A stretch of DNA of 64,000 nucleotides, taken from NCBI GenBank assembly GCA_963854835.1, contig OY978525.1, forward strand, positions 23,211,253 to 23,275,252, written 5' to 3'. Both the position numbers and the translations under genes were made by a program. The DNA comes from Megamerina dolium. Lineage: Eukaryota > Arthropoda > Insecta > Diptera > Megamerinidae. This document shows positions 31,978 through 44,110 of this stretch, in pieces. Every line of letters begins with the position of its first letter. The stretch's first letter is position 1. The notes under the pieces are model-generated. The model saw nothing but the letters and a program-made list of their open reading frames with translations. It ran no database searches and had not been told where the DNA came from.

Positions 31978-32870
31978 GCATTCTTCGCCAGCCACTTCTT
32001 TCCTTCACTAACTGGCGCTAGTTAGAAATTCGAAGCCCTGTCAAGCTCTCCAGTACTTGGTCTTTCCATCGGAAGTTTACTCTGCCTCTTCTATGTCGTC
32101 CAGCAGCGGGTTCCGAAAATAACACATTCTTAGTTGGGGCGTATTCTTCCATTCGATCGACATCACCTAGCCTGCGCAGCCGCTGAATTTTTATGTGCTT
32201 TACTATGTCGGTGTCAGCATACAGCTCATACACCTCATAGTTGTACCTTACTCCATACTCTTCAACAACGAAAATAGGTCCAAAGATGTTGCGTGACACA
32301 TGTAAGGACAAACATGATGAGAGACTAGTTAGCGTTTCTCGAATGAGGGCTCGACTTCTCAATTTGTTACTTAGTCCAAAGTATCACCTGTTAGCAAGAG
32401 TGATCTTTCGCAATATCTCCAGGCTGACGTCATTATTGGTGTTAATGCTGATTCCCAGAATGACAACATCCTTCAAAAGCGTAGTTAAAATAGCGATGTG
32501 CTTTCGAAGACGCCGGGACTCTTTGTTTGTTGATACTAGGAACTTCCTCTTACCCCCGTTTATCATAAGACTCATTCAACGCGACTCTCTTTCCGACTCC
32601 GAGAATGCTGTATTGACCGCCGGCACACGCTAACAGAATGACACTTCTGTTGAAGATAGTGCTATTATGTCGTAGATCAGCAGCTTGTATTATTTTCTCC
32701 ATAATAAGATTGAAGAAGTCGTAATGAGTCATCTTGTCTAAAAACCCATTTGGTGTTAAACAGTGGGAAGTTCCTTCCGAATTTTCACTGCACAACGGCA
32801 GTTATACAATCCCGTAACGGAATGTCAAAAGAGGCTTTATAATCAGCAATTAGGTTAAGCCACACTGTTA
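31978..32870 (-). pseudogene. RTE-like LINE: RT to C-terminus
   Basis: Minus-strand order in the LINE: an IIQAADLRHNSTIFNRSVILLA block (32680-32620), then the place of the RT catalytic Y-A-D-D, which reads C-A-G-G here, so the active site is gone. Next comes NKESRRLRKHIAIL...VSLEILRKITLANR (32560-32384), then RNIFGPIFVVEEYGVRYNYEVYELYADTD and RLRRLGDVDRMEEYAPTKNVL...KDQVLESLTGLRISN (32362-32018). These are the conserved blocks of the endonuclease-reverse transcriptase LINEs common in insects. Frames shift several times. Dead copy, 5' truncated. Confidence 0.8.
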
Positions 32871-33124
32871 AGGCCCAATCAGGTTGTTGAGCATAGGATT
32901 CAATATTGCAAATAGTACGTGCGATAAGACGTTGTATGTGATGCAAAGAAGATTACTACAAGTAGACTGAATAGTGAACATCGAGTTTTGTGCTTCCAAT
33001 TGTGGTTTGAACATGGAGAATTCGTAAGAGGATATTCAACATATTTTGGTATATACCTTCGATAAAAGGGAAGTAAGTAACTGAATCAATGAAAAAGTTG
33101 TGTAAAGTTTATGACAGAAATGTC

Positions 33125-33860
33125 ATCAGGAAAGGCCAGTGCCAGCTCAGTCAGGTTGTGTATGAAATGACTGACTAGGTGAGTCGTTCTGCGGTGAGTG
33201 AAGACTAGAAACTGACTTGTCTATTTGCATGCCTCCCTATCTGGCAGTACTACGTAATAATTCCCTCCAACATACTAACCGCATGTCCGTTAAGCGCTGG
33301 TAGGTTTTTGTTCGTTTTAAATTTAGTACTGGCTAGATTGATCGGATAGTTGAACACGAGTGTTGCAACTCATATCTGACATTCGCTTCTTGTATTTCAT
33401 TTGAGACTAAGAGCAATTTACACGTCGTCATTTAAATTCCAATAATCCTTCATATCGGAATGAGTTTGTAACATTGGTCCCTTCTTTGTTAGCTCATCTG
33501 TGGTCACATTTTCTGTTGTACTGATGAATTAGGGTAAACTGATACTAGAGATTTTATTTCTGCTTGTTTGTCAGTGAAAGACTAGTATCCGGAGGAGATA
33601 TACCGTTACACTGAAGCCACTTCATTACTTTATGAATTGCCAACAGCTCTGCCTGAATAAAACGTTGCAGTAGTCCAGCAACCTGAAGGATTTCAACTCC
33701 AGCGGATATGCAAAATACCCGTACTCCCACTCATCCGTAAAGTTTGGAGCTTTCGATGAAGAAGTGGATTGCTTCATTGAAAGGAATATTCTCATATATG
33801 AGTGAAAATTATTGTCGAAGATTGACTTTGCAGTTTCTTAGTTAACTTCAGAAAAGTTGT
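33125..33860 (-). pseudogene. RNase H-bearing LINE ORF2 C-terminal part
   Basis: Minus strand from 33790: FFIESSKLYG-x-VGVRVF, equivalent to the RNase H TDGSK block (here ESSK, the catalytic Asp lost). It is followed by RFIQAELLAIHKVMKWLQCN, the Q-A-E-x-x-A-I helix with its catalytic Glu, and later by a GIIT-x-x-C-x-IGRHANR block like TGHCLIGxHAxR. Several in-frame stops. Same family as 16885-17640. Confidence 0.7.
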
Positions 33861-33937
33861 ATGTCCCGTACCATTGATGGACCAAAATGGGCAGTTGTTG
33901 ATACTTTTTTCTTTATTTTATTTATTCTAAAATTTAA

Positions 33938-34035
33938 TCTAAAATTTAACACGCACAACAGTACTGGAAGAGAAATTCGGACAAAGAGCCCTTCGGGGCT
34001 TATGTGAGTGCCATATATTTATTTATTTTTATTTT
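33938..34035 (+). repeat. SINE 3' end only, (ATTT)n-tail type
   Basis: It begins within aaaatttaacacgcacaaca and keeps gtactggaagagaaattcgg, cccttcggggcttatg, and the agtgccatatatttatttattt tail. A 5'-truncated copy. Confidence 0.8.
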
Positions 34036-34243
34036 TTTATGGAATATAATATTTATTTAATTTTAATTTTAGTACAATGATCTGAAAAATGACAGTAAAT
34101 AAAATTTTTTTTAATTTTTCCAATATAAGACAATAACGCAGTAGATATAAATACGTAAATAAATCAATATATAAATAAATAATGGAACAAATATGTACCT
34201 ACCTGTGCGCTGTACACTGCAATACCGCGTAAATAAATTTGGC

Positions 34244-34250
34244 TATAAAT
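34244..34250 (+). promoter_or_regulatory. TATA box of peptide gene 3
   Basis: TATAAAT, 62 bases upstream of the ATG at 34306. An initiator-like tgcagtc lies about 30 bases downstream (34274-34280), the spacing expected for a TATA-Inr promoter. Confidence 0.6.
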
Positions 34251-34305
34251 GAAGCAGTTTTTCACTAAAACATTGCAGTCAAATTGATATATTGAATATG
34301 TGGGA

Positions 34306-34428
34306 ATGCGTTTCATTACATTGGTTTTCGTATTGACTTTTGTATTGGCAATTTCGGATGCGCCGCCAAAGTTTAAGCGACTACGGCCATCAGTTGCGTT
34401 AATAAAGGAATATCGACTGCCACCATAA
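34306..34428 (+). CDS. Secreted 40-aa cationic peptide precursor (gene 3)
   Basis: A complete 40-codon gene from ATG at 34306 to TAA at 34426-34428. Residues 1-19 are a strong signal peptide (MR, core FITLVFVLTFVLAI, then S-D-A before the likely cut). The mature 21 residues begin PPKFKRLRP and end EYRLPP. They hold three Lys and three Arg against one Glu, about +5 net charge, with proline pairs at both ends and no cysteine. That composition resembles short proline-rich antimicrobial peptides such as drosocin, but no sequence family was recognised. The layout (TATA, initiator, 26-base 5' leader, 40 codons, AATAAA 76 bases past the stop) is that of a working intronless mini-gene. It shares the MR start, precursor layout and a PP at or near the new N-terminus with genes 1 and 2, but is not clearly homologous. 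Confidence 0.65.
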   Translation: MRFITLVFVLTFVLAISDAPPKFKRLRPSVALIKEYRLPP

Positions 34429-34504
34429 AGATAACTTAAAGTGGAACTTAATTAACAGGCGAAACACTGCCAGAACTACATATGCCAGCAAATTTATGAG
34501 ATCA

Positions 34505-34510
34505 AATAAA
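34505..34510 (+). terminator. Polyadenylation signal of peptide gene 3
   Basis: AATAAA 76 bases after the stop codon at 34428, the first such signal downstream. Confidence 0.55.
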
Positions 34511-36149
34511 ATAACAGTAAGCACATAAACTATTCAGTGTTTGATGAACCGCCGAAACACTGCCAGAATATCGGTACACATTTAGAATAGTGGAAAAATT
34601 ATTTAGAAAATAGTTTGTAATATTTTCTGAAGCTACTTTTTCGTAATGTTTAGCCAAGAAAGTGTGGGAAACGACAACCTACAACTACAACTACTAGCAA
34701 TATCCGCCATTCGTCTAAAATGACCTGAACGAGATAAGAATAACATTGTCTGGCTTATTCTGTATATGGTGCTAATTGCCGAATATATTGCTTTCCATTT
34801 CACTATTCATATTAATAATAATATGGTATAATATTAATATTAATAATAATATTAATAAATATTATAAATAATATTGTATTAAAAATATTATGCCAAGCAT
34901 CCGCAATCATATGTTTCAACTTAAAGTAAAGGACGTTTTTTCCAGCAAGTTATTTTTTTGTATAATAATAATATTTATTTAATACAAAATTTATACTGCG
35001 CATATACTTAAATAATAAAATAATGACTAAGGCACATTTTGAATTATAATATTTCACTTATGTACACATGAGTTTAAACGATTATATAAATAAACAAATA
35101 TATATGTATAAATATTTGAAATAAGGTTATTTGTTATTCTACTACATATGATATTATTGTTTACAAAATAATTCCGAACAGACGACATACCTTCTAAAAA
35201 TATAAAAGAAAGATTCTTTACCTGAAATTAATATTCATACAGTCATTAGATATGGCAGATAAATAAATTAGTCTTCTTAAAATTAATTCTTATAAAATAT
35301 ATACGAACGTCGCGACTGGATCGAATGAGGCGATCTCTGGATCGTCCATATGATGATCGTCGAATTACAAACTCTTTTAAATTATTAATTTCATCTGATT
35401 TCAGGATCATGTTATATGTTGATGTACCACTATATATGTATATATTGATGTGCCACTCGCTGTATGTCATGTAGCGTAATATAGGGTCGCACCTCGTCAA
35501 ATCGCTGGCATAATCACTGGCATGTAAAAAGGCCGAAAGGTGCATACTGTATATGGTAGATTCAACAACGGAGATATTATCGCCCCTGTGATCTGTTTAT
35601 CTCCCCTGTTGAGGATGGATTCAATTTATAATCCACTGAAATTGCCCATTCTGACGACCATGAACTAACGTTCAAAATGATTGTTTCGTTTCAACAACAG
35701 CAATTCGCAAGCGCTTTTACAATATCAAACTTTTTTATAATAACATAACAAAACTTGCGGAGTATAAGTGTGACTTAAGCTGTATATTCCATATCGAATG
35801 CATAAAATTTAAAAGATAAAATACTCGGAATAATGTGTGCGTATATTATTTCATATTTTATTTCAAAATGCTGCCTACCAATGAGGAAATACTCTGTGAT
35901 GATCGCTGCCAGACTGTCAGTGAAATACTGAAATTATTCTTATCAGGAATAGTTTCCAATGTTATACACCCCCTTCACAATTTGTCCATTATTTCGATCT
36001 CCGATATGCCCCTGCGTGCCTGCATCTATATAAGATGGATATAGAAATGTTTGCAAATTTCATTAAGATATGCTTTAGAGTTACGGTTTATTATTAAATT
36101 TCTGCCTGAAATATGTTGCAGTGGTCTGGAAACCTTAGAGCTAAATTTA
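34511..36149. other. AT-rich intergenic DNA
   Basis: The block ccgaaacactgccagaa at about 34551-34567 nearly repeats gcgaaacactgccagaa at about 34459-34475, perhaps a small duplication around peptide gene 3. An alternating ATTA-rich tract spans 34805-34880. The 99-codon minus frame at 35246-35545 has no recognisable motif. Confidence 0.4.
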
Positions 36150-36247
36150 TAAGTGTGATACTTATAGGCTCCAAAGGCCCTTTGGAGAGATTCTCTTTTA
36201 GTACTGTTTTGAATGTTAAAATTTTTAACAATATTAGAAGGAACCTA
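36150..36247 (-). repeat. SINE 3' part, first of three adjoining pieces
   Basis: On the minus strand: ggttccttctaatattgtta, an acagtac-aaaagagaatctc block, and a gcctataag 3' end. It stops abruptly where a plus-strand SINE head begins. Confidence 0.7.
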
Positions 36248-36476
36248 GTGGGTACCGTAGCTCAGTGGTTAGTGTGTTGGCCTTCTGATCTGTAGGTCGT
36301 GGTTCAATCCCCGGCTGATGCATAACAAATTTAATATCGGAAAGATTTTTCTTTCGAACGGCACCCACCTGTCGGCAACCAATTGGCAATTCTACCGACA
36401 GTAACAACTTGCCATGAAAAACGCTTTCAAAATAACTTTGTGACAAAGCTCACAAAAAGTGATATCACAAGGGTTA
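36248..36476 (+). repeat. SINE 5' part with intact tRNA-like head
   Basis: The best-preserved head in the window: box A tagctcagtgg at 36258-36268 and box B ggttcaatcc at 36301-36310, in a context similar to tRNA-Lys. The body continues to gtgatatcacaagggtt and then breaks off. Confidence 0.8.
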
Positions 36477-36499
36477 TACCTACTCATATTACAGATGTT

Positions 36500-36712
36500 T
36501 TGCGTCATAACTTTTCTTAAGCTTTATCACAGAGTTCTATTTAGAAGCGTTTTCATGGAAAATTGTTACAGCCGGAAGAATTGCCAATTGCTTTCCGACA
36601 TGGTCTACAGGGGGCTCGAAAGAAAAATTTTTTTGATATTAATGTTTCGCTTCAGCCAAGAATTGAATGCATGATTAACTGTTGAGCTATATCACGATTG
36701 GCGTTATCCGTA
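36500..36712 (-). repeat. SINE 5' part in inverted orientation
   Basis: Minus strand: a diverged head (gagctcaacagtt after correction for strand; reads ttgagctatatcac on the plus strand near 36683-36696) followed by the body up to gctttatcacagag. It faces the 36248-36476 copy, so the two make an imperfect palindrome. Confidence 0.7.
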
Positions 36713-37190
36713 GTCTTAAAGATTTTGTGATCCGCTTGATCGTACAGCTTTGAGCCATCAGTGTAGAAGTCGATCGTTTCCTAGAAAGAAATTAGTGTTC
36801 CTAATATTTTCGAGGCTTCAATAGTTGTCAGAATTTTTGCGTAGACCAATGGTTTCAAGTAATTCAAAATAAAAAATTGTACAGAGGCGTCAAATCTCAT
36901 GAAATTGCAGGCCAGTGTACAAGTCTATTTCTGGAAATAATCTTGTTACTAAACACTTCTTTCAATAAGTCGATGTTTTTGCGGGACATCCTGTTGACGC
37001 CCTAGTCCTTCCAGACATTGTCTACATACTTCTGGAACAAATGCTGTCGCCAATAACGATGGAAATTTGACTTTACTCGTTTTTGAAGAAGTACAACGCG
37101 ATCATGTATTTGGCCCATAAATTGCAGCAAACAGGCCATTTTTCGTAGTGCATCGGTAGTTTATGAGTCATCTAGGGCTACACTGACCCT
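36713..37190 (-). pseudogene. RNase H-bearing LINE fragment
   Basis: Minus strand at about 36780-36735 reads ETIDFYTDGSKLYDQAD, the first RNase H block with its catalytic Asp (TDGS). Upstream sequence to about 37190 is probably the end of the RT region but is too decayed to read. The SINE piece at 36500-36712 lies right at its downstream edge. Confidence 0.6.
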
Positions 37191-37263
37191 CTAAATGTGG
37201 CAATATCCATTAATTGCAAAGACTCTGAGCCTGAAGTAATTGATTTGACGATAATTCTTTATA

Positions 37264-37818
37264 TTAAGGGGGTCCAAAGTGACCCCTTAAAAATGAAATA
37301 CCGAAATTGTGGTCAAGATTCCGCTCGAACCAGTTATCTAAAACGCAAAAAGTAAAAAAAAATCTTATTTCTGTTTATATCGTTGAGGTACTGATGTAGG
37401 ATTTTTACGAAATTTTAAAAATTGAAGAAATGGCAGTTGTTTTTATAAAAATTATTCGTTTTCATGCTTTTTTTCGATATAAAAACTGCTGTAAAATTGA
37501 AAAAAAAAAATTTCAAAAAACCGCTACGTGGGTACCTTCAGTTATCTGTATTAATGAGTCTGTCAAAGTTTCAAGTCAATCGGTTAAGTAGATTTTTTTT
37601 TAATCCTGCCCACAAAATTCAAAAATATGGTTTCGAGAAAAACGCTTTCAAATTTTGGAAACACAACAAAACTTTGTATTATAGACTCACATTTAATCTG
37701 CAATACCAGAACCATAAACTTCCCCTTCCTCATCCTGTAGAAGCTCTCGTTAAAGATGCGAAAAATGTAAAAAAAAAAATAGATTTTACGAAAATTTTAC
37801 ACAGGTGGACCCCCTTAA
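37264..37818. mobile_element. MITE with TTAA ends (555 bp)
   Basis: It begins ttaagggggtcca (37264) and ends with the reverse complement tggacccccttaa (37818), 13 bases perfect, then diverging. TTAA at both outer ends fits the TTAA target duplication of piggyBac-type transposons. The interior is AT-rich; the 136-codon frame inside (37464-37874) runs out past the right end and is not a transposase. A relative with the same outer ttaagggggtc is at 58413-59141. Confidence 0.7.
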
Positions 37819-37929
37819 TGAACACTGAATTTGGAAATAAATTTACGCAATATGCAAACTCTGATGTCGGGTAAGTCTCTGCATGATTAAATAACAAACA
37901 ATACTATATCAGATCTTTCCATCTATTTG

Positions 37930-38275
37930 GTCTAGTTGGTGGCGAATATGGAATAAAGTGCAACCATGAGCTGTATGCCGACACAGACATTAAAGCGAAT
38001 TGAAATTCAACAGCTGCGCTGGCTAGGTCATGTCGAGCAAATGGAAGTACACGCTTCGGCTAAGAAGGTGTTATATTCGAAACCCGCTGATAGACGATGC
38101 AAAAGAGGCAGACCTAACCTCCAGCGGAAAGACCAAGTACTGAAGAAATTGGCAGCACTTGGAATCTCTAACTGGCGCTATCTAGAGAAGGGAAGAGGGG
38201 GCTTGCGAAGCATGCTGGATTCGGCCTAAACCAATTTCCAGTTTTAATGGCCACATAAGTAAGTAAGTAAGTAAA
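37930..38275 (+). pseudogene. RTE-like LINE 3' end with (TAAG)n tail
   Basis: The only plus-strand copy of this LINE. The frame 37966-38229 reads RWLGHVEQMEVHASAKKVLYSKPADRR, GRPNLQRKDQVLKKLAALGISNWR and ends at TAA, the natural ORF2 C-terminus. The 3' UTR ends ggccacataagtaagtaagt. Simple-repeat tails in place of poly(A) are typical of RTE-clade LINEs. Heavily 5' truncated. Confidence 0.85.
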
Positions 38276-40999
38276 GTCTTAATAAAATGGCGGCATGGTC
38301 CTACGGGAAAAATGCTCTTAAAACAACTCACTGTATAAACAATATTTAATACAAATTTCAAAGTAGCTAATTGGCATTCTTCTAGCTATACGTGAAACAT
38401 TTATGAGGCATAGATTTTTTAAATTTTCATCCATTTCTTCAAATTGCTCATGTGAACATTGGCTAAACTGAATTTAAGCCATTCTTCATTCAGTGTCGAA
38501 ATATATTATATTTTAAAATTGGATAAGTAGTAAATTGAATAAAGTAAGGTACATACCACTATTACAAAAATTACTAATCAGAGTAAAATGTATAGTAGCT
38601 ATGCATATGCTAGCTTGCTTGAGTTTTAATCTCAATTCTAATAACCAAATATCTATTATCATTTAACTTGTCTTCTTGGCGCAAGTGTGATTTAGGGAGC
38701 ACATTAGATCTACATATGCACATTCATTCTTACTAATGACACTTAGATGTACATCTATGTTATATTCGCAAGTATATTTTCAAAGACAAATAGGAGGATC
38801 CTATTTATACAAATATATATGTATATGTAGATTTTACGCTTAATAAATATATAGTATACATACATAGATACGCCTGCATAAATATAACTATTAAATTGCT
38901 ATTCTATTCGAACTAGCAGTAGCCATTAATTGAATAGGTAATACATAGTATATTTGAACAAACGAACAAATTTGTACAAGAGGAGGAGTTCCCTAAGAAT
39001 TAAAAATTATTGGCAACCATTAACTAACCACCTTTTGTATCATACGAACTCATGTGTGTTTGTATGGATATTGCATCAACTTGGGATAGATACGTTAAAT
39101 GCACACACATGTACTATACATACTTGTTTTAGGCTCCGCCTATATAATATGTGGAGTCATATACCTACAATATCAATCAGAATTACAAGACGACAAGAGA
39201 AGTGGAGGCGTCCTAATGGTACAAGTATAGACAAAAACAAAACTAAATCAATGAAAACTCCCAATAGATATAATCATAAGCAAAGTAATACTACGTATAA
39301 TCCCCCCCTTGTCCTATGCTCCAATGCGCATGTTCATCATCTTTGTTATTAAATGGAAGCTCTTTTATTGTTGCATGAAGATTGTGTATTGGAATTTACG
39401 TTCCACATAGTTATTCGTGGTCTTATCAAGTTGGAAGTTTTACTCGTGCTTGTATCACATGGTGTATTTGTTACTTACGTGGATTGTGGTGTTTCATTCC
39501 CAGTGAAACAGTGAAAGAAACGAGTTAGTCATATTCATTGGGTGTACTCACTTAGGAGTATATATGCTATGTGAAATACAGCGAGAGAAAAGTAGGTACC
39601 TACTATATAAATGTATAGTATTGGGTGTAGAAAAGAAATTGTTCTTCTGACAATATATTTAATTCATTTTGATTTTAGTGATAATTATTTTTTCTAAGCA
39701 AATATCGTGTTTGAAAAATTCAACAAATTTTTTAAATTTACATACTTACTTCAGAGGATCATTATTTTTATTCATGGATATGGATAATGTTGTATTGTGA
39801 AGTTTATTGTTTATAAATAAATTATTCAGACTGCCTACAGAATTGCAATATTGTATGAATTTAGAAAAAAAAAAGTGTTACGAATTTTGGAAGACCTTTC
39901 TTAGATGGAAACCAAAACCAATTTTATGGTTGGCATAATCAATTCCGGAAATTTTCGCCCAAAGTTCCAGTACTGTTACTAATATTCCAGTATTTGTGCG
40001 CATAATAAAAATAGAGTTTCCTATATTAGCCGATTCGAAATTGTAAAAATACCGTGAGATAATTTTTTTCAAGTCAATCAGTTGTCCGAAGAATTACCAT
40101 TTGCCTGCCGACGGGTGGGCAATAACTTTTTGGTTATGGTAGTATACACGAAGTGAGATTATAAACTGACATCTACGCTCAATGAATAAGCGAAATGTTA
40201 TTATACAATATTATATGTAAATTATCATCTACCTTTTCGACCTCTTATCATATAAAATTGATGGCGAAAAACTATATTTGTGGATTGTTGTCCTTAGATA
40301 GGAAGCAGTTTTTCCTGCCGTCTAACCACGGAGAGATTCTTCAGCTTTGTTTTGTGAACTGCTCCTAAATTGGTTGATTGGTTGATTAAAATAGTGGTTC
40401 TTCCCGCGAGCACAATTAATGCTTAAGTGCTATTTTAAGCTAATAAATCTGCTGTGTGTAGAAACACACATTCTACCAATTTTGTCTGGTTTAAGTGGTT
40501 TCGTGTGCCATTCATGCTTGTTCTAGATAACTTTTTGAGGTTGCTGGGCATTTGTTCGTTCATCAAATTCAACCTTGTCTTTTATAAGGATGGAGTTTTA
40601 TATTTACCGTGTAGGATATTGTGCAGGATGACTGCTATCATTCTTGATAGCTTACTGGTTCCTTCCAATCCAGTCTAAATGATATAAATAATATTTTAAC
40701 ACTTAAAAACATACACAGCGAAAATTATAATTTGAAAGACGTGCCTAAAAGATATGATCTCAGTTCTTTTTCTATTATATCCAATGCTCACAAATACAAA
40801 TTGCGAAGTTCGGGAAAATCATGCCATCAGCAATCTACTTTTGAAGAAAAAATCGTAAACCGGATTTCCGCTACCATACTCAGTTTTCTTTCTAGCATCT
40901 AGAATAAAAAATAAGCTAGAGAAAGAGAGATAAAAGAAAAAGGACTCGGATAAATAGGGGAGATATGATAAAAATTAAGAAAAAATAGGTTTAGTTTGT
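38276..40999. other. AT-rich intergenic DNA with a SINE scrap
   Basis: No gene recognised. Positions 40084-40130 (gttgtccgaagaattaccatttgcctgccgacgggtgggc) are a minus-strand SINE body fragment. Hydrophobic or lysine-rich ORFs here show no motif. Confidence 0.5.
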
Positions 41000-41370
41000 C
41001 AAATTTCTACAACCAGTAGATAAGACGGGCTTTGCAGAGTTGGTTGATAAATCCGTAGGGTCGTTGTAGAATTTCATATCCAGGATGAACTCCCTATGAC
41101 CCACGATACCTGCATTGTCCAACAGAAGTAAAGTGTCGATAATTCCAATATGGACACATGCCTACTCACTAGCCAATGTCCAGTGATGACACTGATACCA
41201 CTGTGGTTTAAAGTTATTAGCGGTCCTCCATCTTTTGGTTAATGTGTCGACCTTCTGGGTAGACATCCATCTCCATCTTATATTGCATTTGTTGAGAAAG
41301 TATTGTTTACCCGTGCTACATGGATTATGAATCAAGGTGCAAGGTACACCGGGATATCACTGTTCTTCGA
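41000..41370 (-). pseudogene. RNase H-bearing LINE ORF2 C-terminal fragment
   Basis: Minus strand: NCNIRWRWMSTQKVDTLTKRW (about 41300-41240), then in a shifted frame GISVITGHWLVSRH (about 41210-41170). This matches the family's VGVITGHCLIGxH block, here with Cys to Trp and Gly to Ser changes. The cysteine cluster after it is lost. Confidence 0.6.
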
Positions 41371-43345
41371 TACCTAATTATGTATTCTTTATGCTACCTT
41401 TTTAAGAAATATCATATATTAAAGAGCATATTTTGGGTTTATTGAAAATGGTAAGAATATTATGGTCATTTCATACTAATAACTCAGTTGTATGCTTTGT
41501 GAAACGGTACTATAGATGCAACTACTTGAATTTCGGAATTTAAAAGCCCATCCAACTCTTTCATATTTTGAGTATCCTTTTTAGAATAATTTGAAAGCAA
41601 TATACAATAGTTATTTATAAAATAATTTTAAAATTCAAAAATACCTACATATCGTACGTAAAGTAGGTGGTATATACCTCAAAAACGCAATATGTAACAT
41701 AACCAACAAAAATACTACGTTCATGAACTAATAAAAAATCCAACGTACATGTATTGTATGTACATTTGTGGATACGTACATATAAACCTAAATGTAAATG
41801 AGCTCTCTCTGGTGTATAAAAATGGGGATTAGAAATGTGTGTGCGTATGTGTGTAATTATTAGTAAAGCAAATTAACTTAAATTTCGCGCCTGTTGAACC
41901 CCTCCTATTTTAATGATATTAAAATGAATACATATGTACTTACATATATGCGAGTGGGTATAATAAAAATACGACTACATCCCAAAAGAGTTAAATACGC
42001 ACTCAAACGCATATTCTGTATAATGTTACTAAGCTAAAAACTATGGAAAAATTATACTAAAAACACGCAAAATTATAATGCAGATGACCTAATGGAGAAA
42101 TTATAAAAGCATATAGAGAACCCTTTTTCAAATGTGTTTTATTGTACGAATGAATGAACTCTACCCTCTATGATAAATACACAGGCGTACATACACTTTT
42201 TACTTAAAAGTGGCCTTGTTGGCTTTGTTAGTAAGTTGTTTGATTGCGAATGTACATATTTAGCCATTGCTTGCGGCAGTCATACATATCACAATGATAG
42301 CAATGATATCATATCATATGCATTTACATATGATATGAATGGTGAAATGATAATGTGCCACGGTAGTATTTACATATTATTTGAAATATTAAAAGAGAAA
42401 TGAACCCAAGAGGGACGCAGCAGGAAAGTAGGTAGGTGATAGGTTTTATAACCTTCTTTTGGATCATTAGCGTTATGGCACCATTGTAATAACCTCATAA
42501 TCAACAACTATCAAGCACATCCTACACAGGAGCAATGATAACATACTTGTATATACGTAAGGAAGTATTTTGCACTTTTCGAACTATTTGCTAAAGTATT
42601 AATCATGCTTTAAAGATGTAAATAGAATATTCGAAAAATAAATCATACAATATGCAAATAAATTATACAATACGCAAATACACATAAAAAGGAATAAGAA
42701 ACTATACTTGTATTACAACCAATAATCCTGAGCGAGGAGATCGCTTGCAAGTCCATGCGGGTTGCTTTTCCATAATATAAACCCCGGCCTCAATAACTTG
42801 ACGACTTTTTCTCAGAAACACTCAAATTTGATTTTCTAATATTGTCCACGGGGTCGCATCCCATAAACTCAAAACGCAGAATCCAGGAAAGACATAAACG
42901 AGACAAATATTTGAAATCCTGATAGTATCATGTGTTTAATTTACATAGCAACAAAATCATTACTCATCCCTTAGCTGATGTTGGAGCTAATGGATCAATT
43001 GATCCCCGAGTCGCACATATGTTCTTTCATGTAACTTCTATGCCCGACGGAAAGAGTACTGTGTGCATGATCGATATATAGTACAGTGTGCGCCATGCGT
43101 ATTTTCTTCCAACAATAAATGTGAAAGAACGTTGAATTTTTAAATCGCAATGTTCTGAAGACGCTTGATTTCGAAAATATTTGACAAACATCTTAGTTGT
43201 TCGTATACTAGTGCCAGTTTCTGCACCTTGTGACTTTTGGTTGGAATGCAATATGTTTCGACAGTTGCCTCTGTTTTTCGCTCACAGAAAATTCCGAGAT
43301 CTGGCTAGTTGTCTTGTACAGGCACCGAAGGTTGGGTCTTTCTCT
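41371..43345. other. AT-rich intergenic DNA
   Basis: No gene or element recognised. Confidence 0.45.
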
Positions 43346-44110
43346 TCATCCGCTCGATTTGACTGAGCCATCACAGCTGGGTACTCCGTTATAGGACGTA
43401 AAGTCTAAACTTTCGGACAGTTGGACCAAAGGAACCTTTTTTCCCCAACCTAGGCATTTAAGCCGAAATTCATAAGTTCTTTCGAGACTCTGAAATAAGT
43501 TATCTTTAGTCGCATCGTCATTCTCATCCGTCGGAACGTGGCACATATTAGGCTGATGTTAAAAAATGTTGTATTGAACTGTGAAACTAAATGTCACAGT
43601 CTCTTACTGAAAATACATCCATATAGTAGTTCTCCATATGCAACTACATGACGACCAGTGAGTTGACTTGCGATGAGTTCAGCCAGGATTACCTTAGGCT
43701 CACCAGGTTGACGCATTAAGACATATTTCCTTGCGAAAGCACCATCAAACCACCGATCAGTTCGTATTAGTTTCTTGCCGACATCAAATTTTCATTCTCA
43801 TTTCGAGCTATCCAGTCTCCACCATCGCGTTCCAGAAGGTCTCAGCCTTGTAGCTACCTATATTAATCAGCACATCTATATAAATGGATCGGATATTATA
43901 GGTATCCATAAATCATGTTAATCTTTATGATGGCGGGAGACGTATTCGATTGTTTTACAGTCTTAATAGGGGTATAGTTTTCATGTTGCGGCCCGCGCCC
44001 GATGCAAATCTCCATTAAAGGCATTTTCCCCACTCACATAAAGCTCTACCCGGCGGGTGTTAGACCGCTTTTGCCTGGTGATCGCCATTAGTATGATCTT
44101 CTGGCAGAGC
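43346..44110 (-). pseudogene. RTE-like LINE endonuclease fragment
   Basis: Minus strand. Frame 43546-43346 reads CHVPTDENDDATKDNLFQSLERTYE, matching CTHAPMDEKGNVTKEILLQRLEEAYD of the endonuclease at 50185-50478, then skips to GKKVPLVQLSESLD, a known frame-joined block of that copy, so the active-site G-D-F-N is deleted. Positions 43540-43620 match 50350-50480 in nucleotide order. Positions 43639-43760 match 51798-51905 (start aactacatgacg-cca-t-agt), a segment I cannot name. Positions 43900-44090 weakly match 51610-51745. Confidence 0.65.

Noticed and set aside
36258..36310. A genuine tRNA gene
   Set aside because: Box A and box B are good, but the anticodon loop does not fold normally, there is no closing acceptor stem, and the same head occurs in many copies attached to one body. 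It is a SINE.
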